36,751 bases of DNA from Lachnospiraceae bacterium. GTDB taxonomy: Bacteria > Bacillota > Clostridia > Lachnospirales > Lachnospiraceae. The stretch is from positions 1-36,751 of the forward strand of contig JAETQH010000045.1 in NCBI GenBank assembly GCA_021770785.1, in the 5' to 3' direction. Below are positions 31,580 to 36,751 of this stretch, one piece after another. The position numbers and the translations under genes are program-made. Position 1 is the stretch's first letter. Each line of letters begins with the position of its first letter. Below the pieces are notes generated by a model. The model had not been told where the DNA came from. It ran no database searches and saw only the letters and a list, made by a program, of their open reading frames with translations.

Positions 31580-32977
31580 TTATCCCCGGGCTTTCTTTAA
31601 ATCCTCCATCAGCAAATCGTATTCCGGTGCTGCAAGGAAATTAGTAATGGTAATCAGCCTCGCATTAGGATTACTGTGGGCTGCCCGCTCCGCTAATTCT
31701 TCATGGGTGACTACAATATCAATATCGGCGGGAATAGAGGAAACCGGCGTATGAATTACCTCAATATCTTTTAAGCCTGCTTTATCAATCTTCTTTTTTA
31801 ATACCGTGGCGCCCATTGCACTTGATCCCATTCCTGCATCACAGGCAAAAGCAATTTTTATGATACCTGATTTTGCCAACTCTTTTCTAGCAGAAGGTGC
31901 TTCTGTCCGAATTCCCTTTGCCTGATTTTTCATACTGTCTTTCTGGGCTGTCGCCTCTTCGAGACTGGTATCTTTTCCCGCAAATTTTAAAATCGGAAGT
32001 GAAATAGCAAAGGATACTGCCGTTGCAACCGCCACTCCTAAAATCAATCCCACATAACAATGACGTTCGCACATCATCAGAATGGAAATAATACTTCCCG
32101 GTGAGGACGGTCCGGTAAGACCTACGTCAAACAGACTAAAGATTAACACCCCGCTGGCACCTCCTGCAATGGTGGAAACCAACAGCAGCGGATTCATCAA
32201 TATGTACGGGAAATAAATCTCATGGATTCCGCCGAAGAAATGAATAATCACAGCCCCCGGCGCTGAACTTTTTGCACTTCCCTTTCCTGCGATACAGTAA
32301 GCTAACAATACTCCTAAGCCCGGTCCCGGATTTGCCTCTAACAAAAAGAAAATGGATTTTCCGGCTTCCTCTACCTGCTGGATTCCCATGGGGGATAAAA
32401 TACCATGATTGATCGCGTTATTTAAGAACAATACCTTTGCAGGCTCAATAAACAGGCTGGCGAGGGGCAGAAGCTGATGCTCTACAAATACATTGACCCC
32501 TGCCTCTAAGAGAGTATTTAATCCTGTCACAACCGGCGCAATAATCACCACTGCCGCCGCTGCCAGAATGGCTCCGATAATTCCAAGAGAAAAATTGTTG
32601 ACTAGCATCTCAAATCCGGCTTTTACTTTTCCCTCAATCAGTTTATCAAACTTTTTCAAAATCCATGCCGCTAATGGTCCCATAATCATGGCTCCGATAA
32701 ACATCGGTATATCCGAACCCACAATGACGCCCATGGTGGCAATGGCGCCGATGACACCGCCCCGCTGGTCTGACACCGCTTTTCCCCCGGTATATCCAAT
32801 CAGCAGCGGCAGCAAATATCTTGACATGGGCGTATTTAATTGTGCCAGCGTTTCATTTGGAAACCATCCGGAGGCAATGAAAAGTGCCGTAAGCAGTCCC
32901 CATGCAATAAATGCTCCAATATTAGGCATGACCATTCCGCTTAATGTCCTGCCAAAAACCTGTACCTTCTCTTTCAT
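31580..32977 (-). CDS. mtlA: mannitol-type PTS EIICB transporter
   Basis: About 465 residues from the ATG at 32977 (GAGGTG upstream; a GTG at 32986 is too close to it). EIIC has roughly eight membrane segments, with LFLNNAINHGILSPMG, FFLLEANPGPGLG and GGIHEIYFPYILMNP, the MtlA substrate-site signatures. EIIB follows a flexible linker, with phosphocysteine C379 in FACDAGMGSSAMG. EIIA is a separate gene (mtlF) rather than a C-terminal fusion. It imports and phosphorylates mannitol or a similar hexitol. It is first in the locus, under the 33062-33091 promoter. Confidence 0.92.
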   Translation of the reverse strand: MKEKVQVFGRTLSGMVMPNIGAFIAWGLLTALFIASGWFPNETLAQLNTPMSRYLLPLLIGYTGGKAVSDQRGGVIGAIATMGVIVGSDIPMFIGAMIMGPLAAWILKKFDKLIEGKVKAGFEMLVNNFSLGIIGAILAAAAVVIIAPVVTGLNTLLEAGVNVFVEHQLLPLASLFIEPAKVLFLNNAINHGILSPMGIQQVEEAGKSIFFLLEANPGPGLGVLLAYCIAGKGSAKSSAPGAVIIHFFGGIHEIYFPYILMNPLLLVSTIAGGASGVLIFSLFDVGLTGPSSPGSIISILMMCERHCYVGLILGVAVATAVSFAISLPILKFAGKDTSLEEATAQKDSMKNQAKGIRTEAPSARKELAKSGIIKIAFACDAGMGSSAMGATVLKKKIDKAGLKDIEVIHTPVSSIPADIDIVVTHEELAERAAHSNPNARLITITNFLAAPEYDLLMEDLKKARG

Positions 32978-33029
32978 TGTTTTCACACCTCATTCTTTCT
33001 CTTTATCTATTTCCTGTTTCACTGAGGTA

Positions 33030-33045
33030 TGATTAGCGCTAATCA
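33030..33045. promoter_or_regulatory. 16-bp perfect palindrome, candidate operator of mtlA1
   Basis: TGATTAGCGCTAATCA lies about 10-25 bp downstream of the predicted start of mtlA1 transcription, a typical repressor position. The TTAGCGCTAA centre is like LacI-family operators. It is not a good cre site, because the TG and CA ends are one base too far out. No LacI-family gene is in the window. Confidence 0.55.
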
Positions 33046-33061
33046 ATCTCTTGATGATTGT

Positions 33062-33091
33062 ATTATAACGTCTCCTAACTGGCGTTTTCAA
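33062..33091 (-). promoter_or_regulatory. promoter of mtlA1
   Basis: TTGAAA (33086-33091), 18-bp spacer, TATAAT (33062-33067) on the minus strand. It is identical in element sequences and spacing to the mtlF promoter, including the C after TTGAAAA and the T before TATAAT. Confidence 0.7.
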
Positions 33092-33099
33092 GAAATACA

Positions 33100-33140
33100 A
33101 AAGTGGATTTGTCACCAGAAGATGATGCCAAATCCACTTT
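33100..33140. terminator. bidirectional terminator-like hairpin between helD and mtlA1
   Basis: Perfect 12-bp arms AAAGTGGATTTG / CAAATCCACTTT (33100-33111 and 33129-33140) with a 17-nt loop. T-rich sequence follows on both strands (TTGTATTTC leftward, ATGTTTTTTC rightward). It probably ends helD transcription 45 bp after its stop. It contains the candidate MtlR site within it. Confidence 0.6.
33108..33132 (-). promoter_or_regulatory. candidate MtlR activator site upstream of mtlA1
   Basis: Minus strand TTTGGCA-N11-TGACAAA, ending 16 bp before the -35 at 33086-33091. Half-sites, spacer and distance to the promoter all match 27833-27857. Confidence 0.6.
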
Positions 33141-33183
33141 ATGTTTTTTCAAAACACTCCGGAAAGTGCCGTTTAGCGAAACT

Positions 33184-35232
33184 TCAACACGCTGATTGAA
33201 ACAACGTCGAGAGCTCCTCTTCATACACCACATGCAGCTCATGCAGGGCACGGGTCACTGCCACATACAACAGTTTTGCATCCGCCTCTGTCTCCCGGTA
33301 AGCCTCCCCGGAAGGGTTCATTAAAATAACTGCGTCAAATTCCAATCCCTTGGTAAGCTGTATCGGCAGTACCATCACGCCTTTTTCAAAATCTTCCCCC
33401 TCTTCCTCCTGTCCGAGCCACCCCCGCACCATTTCTGCCTCTATCTCATTGCGGCAGATAACGGCCGTTGTATCATAGCCTCTGTCTGCAATTTCTCCCG
33501 TCAGACTTTTTATCTTTTCCGGCAGTTTTCCCTTTGCCCTGTGAAATTCCACTTCCCGCCCGTGACGGATCACCGGAGTAATTTTATAAGCGCCAAAGGA
33601 TGCCTTTTCCAGAATTTTTCCTGCATATTCAGAAATCTCTATGGTATTCCGGTAGCTTTTGGCAAGGATATGGAACCGGGTTCGCTCCCCCGTAAATACC
33701 TGCTCCCGGACTTCCTCCCAGCCGTTCATGCCCGTCTCATAGTTGATATTCTGGGACACGTCTCCCATAATGGTAAAATAGCAGCCCGTCAGCACCTGCT
33801 TTAACACATAATACACTGCCGTACCAAAATCCTGCGCCTCGTCAATGATAATCTGACCGTATTCGTCTGTCATCTTTTTTGCCGTAATACGTTTCCAGAT
33901 AAGGGTCAATGCCGCCAAATCGTACACGTGATATTTTCCGGTTTCCGGCAAAAGCCTTTCTCCTGACTGATATTCTGCCAAAAATTCCTCGTAAATTTTC
34001 AGGATATCCGTCTCCGGTTTTTCCATTTTAAAATAACCCTTATACCGGGCTTTGACTGCCTTTTTCTTCTCTGCATTTTCTTCCTCTGTCATCAGAAATG
34101 CAATCCGCTTCTGCAATCTCTCATTTAAAAGCTTTTGTAACTGCAATACGGAAAAATCAGGATTTTCCCGCAGGGTATCGGCAATACTCTCCTTTGATAA
34201 AACCACTCCTAACTTTTCATCACGGATATCCTCCACCGGAATTAGGCATGCCTTCCGCTCCGCCAACGCCTGTTCCAGAGCAAGTATAAATTCCACTTTG
34301 CTCTTATAAGCATCCTGCGCCGGCACCGGGACAATTTTCTTCTCTTCGTCCTGTTTTTTTCCAAACAACTTAACGAACTCCTTTTTGTGCTCCTTTTTCA
34401 GCAAATCCCGGAAAAATAAATCCATCCGCTTCTGCTCCACATCATGGACGTCTAACTCCGGCAGCCCGCTAGTGATATAATGCAGCAGCATGTCATTGCC
34501 GCCGATAATGCAAAATTCACTGGGAAGAAATTTCTTTTCATAATTATAGAGAATATAAGAAATCCGGTGCATTGCCACCGTGGTTTTCCCGCTTCCCGCC
34601 ACTCCCTGCACAATCACGTCACAGTAAGGGGTTTCACGGATAATCTCGTTCTGTTCCTTCTGAATGGTGGAAATAATATCTCCTAGCACTACATCCTTAT
34701 TCTGGGAAAGGTATTTCACCAAAAGTTCATCCGTTGCCACGGCATCATTGTCATAGTAGCCTAAAAGTTTTCCGTCGGCAACATCAAAGGTTCGCTTTAA
34801 GTCTAGATTCACCTTGATTTCTCCCACCTCCGGCACAAAATAACTGCCGTCTCCCAGCTCATTTTCATAATAAATGGTGGACACCGGAGCCCGCCAGTCC
34901 ACCACCAACACCTCCGTGCGGTTTCTTGTGACGCCATTTTTTCCGATGTATAGTTTCTCTTCCTGACCGCTGTCACATTCCCGGTAATCCACCCTTCCAA
35001 AGTAGGGCTTATCCAATGCTGCACGGTTCTTCCGCAGGACGTTTTCGTTATGGAACAGCATATCCTTGCTGACAATCAGCTGATTGTAAAGCTCCACATC
35101 GCCGGATGCCACTGCGGCAAATAAATCCTCAGTTTCCTGCTTTCCTGCCTGCACTTTCTGCTCGTAGGTTTTAATATTTTCCCGAATCGCCTCCCTGCAC
35201 TCGTTAAAATGCGCTAATTCCTCTTTCATCAT
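33184..35232 (-). CDS. helD: RNA polymerase recycling motor HelD (UvrD/Rep-like)
   Basis: About 682 residues. The ATG-ATG at 35232/35229 follows AAGGAGG; the open frame reaches 35367, but the extra codons are part of a structured leader. HelD removes stalled RNA polymerase from DNA in Gram-positive bacteria. The N-terminus (ELAHFNECREAIRENIKTYEQ) is the coiled-coil arm that enters the polymerase secondary channel. Then come RTEVLVVDWRAPVSTIYYE, the Walker A GVAGSGKTTVAMHR, the DEAQ box IIIDEAQDF, LAKSYRNTIEISEYA, and a C-terminal VLPIQLTKGLEFDAVIL and YVAVTRALH. It is monocistronic, ending at the 33100-33140 hairpin. Confidence 0.9.
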   Translation of the reverse strand: MMKEELAHFNECREAIRENIKTYEQKVQAGKQETEDLFAAVASGDVELYNQLIVSKDMLFHNENVLRKNRAALDKPYFGRVDYRECDSGQEEKLYIGKNGVTRNRTEVLVVDWRAPVSTIYYENELGDGSYFVPEVGEIKVNLDLKRTFDVADGKLLGYYDNDAVATDELLVKYLSQNKDVVLGDIISTIQKEQNEIIRETPYCDVIVQGVAGSGKTTVAMHRISYILYNYEKKFLPSEFCIIGGNDMLLHYITSGLPELDVHDVEQKRMDLFFRDLLKKEHKKEFVKLFGKKQDEEKKIVPVPAQDAYKSKVEFILALEQALAERKACLIPVEDIRDEKLGVVLSKESIADTLRENPDFSVLQLQKLLNERLQKRIAFLMTEEENAEKKKAVKARYKGYFKMEKPETDILKIYEEFLAEYQSGERLLPETGKYHVYDLAALTLIWKRITAKKMTDEYGQIIIDEAQDFGTAVYYVLKQVLTGCYFTIMGDVSQNINYETGMNGWEEVREQVFTGERTRFHILAKSYRNTIEISEYAGKILEKASFGAYKITPVIRHGREVEFHRAKGKLPEKIKSLTGEIADRGYDTTAVICRNEIEAEMVRGWLGQEEEGEDFEKGVMVLPIQLTKGLEFDAVILMNPSGEAYRETEADAKLLYVAVTRALHELHVVYEEELSTLFQSAC

Positions 35233-35261
35233 GTTCCTCCTTCTTCCGCATTTGATATTCC

Positions 35262-35384
35262 CAGCGTGAAAAAGAATGCCGTTTTGCATTCCTCGGCGTA
35301 AAAAGGGTTGCTCTGCAAACCGTAAAAGTTCTTCGGCGGCGCAGCCTTCGATGCATCGTCGATTCAAAACTTCTTTTCACGCTG
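35262..35384 (-). repeat. structured, palindromic element in the helD leader
   Basis: The outer arms CAGCGTGAAAA and TTTTCACGCTG (35262-35272 and 35374-35384) pair over 11 bp, extended by three more after a bulge. Inside are GAATGC/GCATTC (274-279 with 286-291), GGTTGC/GCAAACC-like pairing near 306-320 and a CGATGCATCG palindrome. It looks like a dispersed palindromic repeat or a folded 5' UTR. A GTG at 35380 with GGGAGG upstream could open an Arg-rich leader ORF overlapping the helD start. Confidence 0.5.
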
Positions 35385-35477
35385 TTTCCTCCCGCACATC
35401 AATGGTATGAATATAGGATAACAGAAAAATAAAAAAGTACTAGACTTATATTTCGGGATATGTTAAGATATATAATG

Positions 35478-35520
35478 AAGTGTACCTAAAAATTCGTTTT
35501 TTGAGGATGTACACTTTTTC
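35478..35520 (+). terminator. intrinsic terminator in the helD-rpn intergenic region
   Basis: AAGTGTAC (35478-35485) pairs with GTACACTT (35509-35516), followed by a T-run to 35519. The stem could also act on the other strand, where As rather than Ts follow. A TATAAT at 35471-35476 just before it may belong to a promoter. The remainder of 35401-35658 is AT-rich; a small GGTC-GTTT-GACC stem near 35572 is the only other structure seen. Confidence 0.45.
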
Positions 35521-35658
35521 TTAGTTTTATCAATCTATTTTCAGCATACCTTTGCGGGTATCTTAGTTTTTCTGGTCGTTTGACCGTTTTACCACATTTA
35601 TGCTATTTTGTTTTTTCAAAAAATAAAGCACAATTCTTACTTCAAGGAGGAAATGTTT

Positions 35659-36555
35659 ATGGCAATTTACCAGATTTACGACAAGATTTTTAAGAAGATT
35701 CTTACCCTCTCTTCCACTTCCATCATCAACTTAATCAACGGGCTGTTTGATACCCACTATCCGCCGGACAGTACCATTACATACAACTGGACGGAATTTG
35801 AAGATGATGCGCTGCGCCGGATTCTTGCAGATACCATTATCACCATTAACGAAACCGACAGTTACCATTTAGAAGCACAGATGACAGAACAGGAAGACAT
35901 TATTTTTCGTGTTTTCGATTATGGATATGCACATGCCAGGAGAAATGCCGGCAATAACCTTTCCTCCGGCACGCTCCGTTTTCCGGAACCCAAAATCATT
36001 TATCTCTATACGAAAACACCTGCACCGGACTACTACGAGCTGCTTTTAGACTTTGGCTCCCAGGGTACTTTTCATTATCATGTCTCTACCCTTAAATATT
36101 TAGAAACTTCCCCCGAAGAACTCACACGCCGAAAGATGATTATTCTCATTCCCTTCGAACTTCTGAAACTCCGTGACGCAATGAAAAAGGAACGCTCCCC
36201 GGAAAATCTCGAAGCATTGAAAAACCTCATTCAAAATGATATAATTGGCAGTATCAAAAAGAACCTTAATGCCGGGAATATTACCACTGACGATGCCAGA
36301 CGGCTCCGCCGTCTGACTCAGCAGCTTTATGACCATATTTATTCCCACTATGAGGAAATGGAGGTACTGAACGAGATGACCGATGAATCTTTAATGTTGG
36401 ATATTGATATTATTGAAAAGGAACATGAAAAACAGTTGGCGGAGAAGGATTCTGTCATTTCTGAACAAAGCCTTGTTATTTCTGAAAAGGAGGCAGAAAT
36501 CGCCCTGTTAAAACAACAGTTAGCAGATCTTCAAAAAATTCAGCACCAAAAATAA
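35659..36555 (+). CDS. Rpn/YhgA-like PD-(D/E)XK nuclease family protein
   Basis: 298 residues, the only plus-strand gene. The ATG at 35659 has AAGGAGG 8 bp upstream; ATG 35653 is too close to it and ATG 35608 has none. YQIYDKIFKKILTLS ... LINGLF is the family opening. The nuclease core shows D58 (LADTIITI) and E72-x-Q74 (YHLEAQM), the E-x-Q form of the PD-(D/E)XK site, then IIYLYTKTPAP and a helical region. Rpn proteins are DNA endonucleases that promote RecA-independent recombination in E. coli (family knowledge). The C-terminus (about 265-298) is a coiled coil with a duplicated SVISEQSLVISEKE unit. It is divergent from helD. Confidence 0.85.
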   Translation: MAIYQIYDKIFKKILTLSSTSIINLINGLFDTHYPPDSTITYNWTEFEDDALRRILADTIITINETDSYHLEAQMTEQEDIIFRVFDYGYAHARRNAGNNLSSGTLRFPEPKIIYLYTKTPAPDYYELLLDFGSQGTFHYHVSTLKYLETSPEELTRRKMIILIPFELLKLRDAMKKERSPENLEALKNLIQNDIIGSIKKNLNAGNITTDDARRLRRLTQQLYDHIYSHYEEMEVLNEMTDESLMLDIDIIEKEHEKQLAEKDSVISEQSLVISEKEAEIALLKQQLADLQKIQHQK

Positions 36556-36585
36556 TACGAACTTCTACCACATATTGGTTCGTAT
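36555..36585 (+). other. hairpin directly after the rpn-like gene
   Basis: ATACGAAC / GTTCGTAT, 8-bp perfect arms with a 15-nt loop, beginning at the stop codon. No T-tract follows, so termination there is uncertain. Confidence 0.4.
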
Positions 36586-36658
36586 GATACACTGCAAAAC
36601 AAAGTTCAGAAATGTATGGTTCCTATGATACAATTGTAAACGGTAGATAGCGCGTACC

Positions 36659-36687
36659 TCGACTGACATGAAAAAACATGGGATAAT
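36659..36687 (+). promoter_or_regulatory. promoter for a gene beyond the right edge
   Basis: TCGACT (36659-36664), 17-bp spacer and GATAAT (36682-36687). It is followed by the hairpin at 36707-36739 and by CAGGAGG at 36745-36751, a Shine-Dalgarno whose start codon lies outside the window. Confidence 0.4.
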
Positions 36688-36706
36688 AGACTATATTTCT
36701 ATTATG

Positions 36707-36739
36707 AGTATCAAAAGTTGAGTTTCAACTTTTGATACT
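36707..36739 (+). promoter_or_regulatory. perfect 15-bp hairpin in a 5' leader
   Basis: AGTATCAAAAGTTGA, loop GTT, TCAACTTTTGATACT. There is no T-tract; a Shine-Dalgarno follows 5 bp later, so this is a leader stem or operator, not an obvious terminator. Confidence 0.55.
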
Positions 36740-36751
36740 GCTATCAGGAGG

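Noticed and set aside
32493..33032. Plus-strand open frame of 179 codons opposite mtlA1
   Set aside because: It is a shadow of the membrane-protein codons on the minus strand and crosses the mtlA1 ribosome binding site.
33030..33045. Palindrome as a CcpA cre site
   Set aside because: The spacing of TG and CA ends does not fit the cre consensus; the centre is closer to other LacI-family operators.
35233..35367. N-terminal extension of HelD to 35367
   Set aside because: The extra codons cover a palindromic leader and do not match the HelD N-terminus; AAGGAGG directly precedes the ATG at 35232.
1..36751. CRISPR arrays, tRNA or rRNA genes
   Set aside because: No regularly spaced short repeats, no cloverleaf-like sequence and no rRNA signatures were seen on either strand.

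Overview
The window looks like a chromosomal segment of a gut Bacillota, most likely a Lachnospiraceae member (Blautia/Dorea/Roseburia-like). The grounds are strong AGGAGG ribosome binding sites, low-to-moderate GC, a multidomain MtlR/PTS operon, HelD, an Rpn/YhgA-type nuclease and a Wadjet (Jet) operon. This placement is inference from gene content; no rRNA or marker gene is present. Almost every gene lies on the minus strand. The only clear plus-strand gene is the Rpn-like nuclease at 35659-36555.

Region 1 (1-11.3 kb) is a visibly AT-rich island built from a type I restriction-modification locus. Reading leftward (5' to 3' on the minus strand) it holds a strong promoter, a 3'-truncated hsdM fused by deletion to the 3' half of an hsdS, an intact hsdR, a small ORF, a class II-like Fic gene overlapping a decayed second hsdS, a DUF3990/DUF3791-like toxin-antitoxin pair, a tyrosine recombinase, a divergent Fic-like gene with a polyvalent-protein-domain partner, and a third hsdS that leaves the window frameshifted. 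Two exact 117-bp direct repeats inside hsdS sequence, 4457 bp apart, bracket the recombinase and both toxin modules. They suggest an excisable or amplifiable cassette. No specificity gene and no methyltransferase gene in the window is intact.

Region 2 (11.4-22.5 kb) has higher GC and reads as one co-directional string: LRR protein, degenerate-zincin/VWA protein, MoxR AAA+ ATPase, nicotinate phosphoribosyltransferase (pncB), then JetA, JetB and JetC of a Wadjet SMC-type anti-plasmid system. JetD, the TOPRIM nuclease subunit expected after jetC, is missing. In its place are a short group II intron-like scar and the promoter of the restriction island.

Region 3 (22.7-33.1 kb) is a hexitol (mannitol-type) PTS locus: two tandem, diverged EIICB genes, an MtlR-type activator, EIIA, a PfkB-family kinase, a Zn-dependent sorbose-1-phosphate-reductase-like dehydrogenase, HPr and EI. 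No MtlD-type dehydrogenase is present in the cluster. Two of its promoters share the same architecture to the base: an inverted repeat TTTGGCA-N11-TGNCAAA, 16 bp, TTGAAA, 18 bp, TATAAT. This points to one activator, probably MtlR, driving both. A Fic gene remnant lies just downstream of ptsI.

Region 4 (33.1-36.75 kb) holds helD with a structured repeat-like leader, a divergently oriented Rpn/YhgA-like nuclease, and, at the right edge, a promoter, a perfect 15-bp hairpin and a Shine-Dalgarno sequence belonging to a gene outside the window.

I see no tRNA, rRNA, CRISPR array or complete insertion sequence. All calls were made by eye; similarity statements come from remembered family features, not searches.
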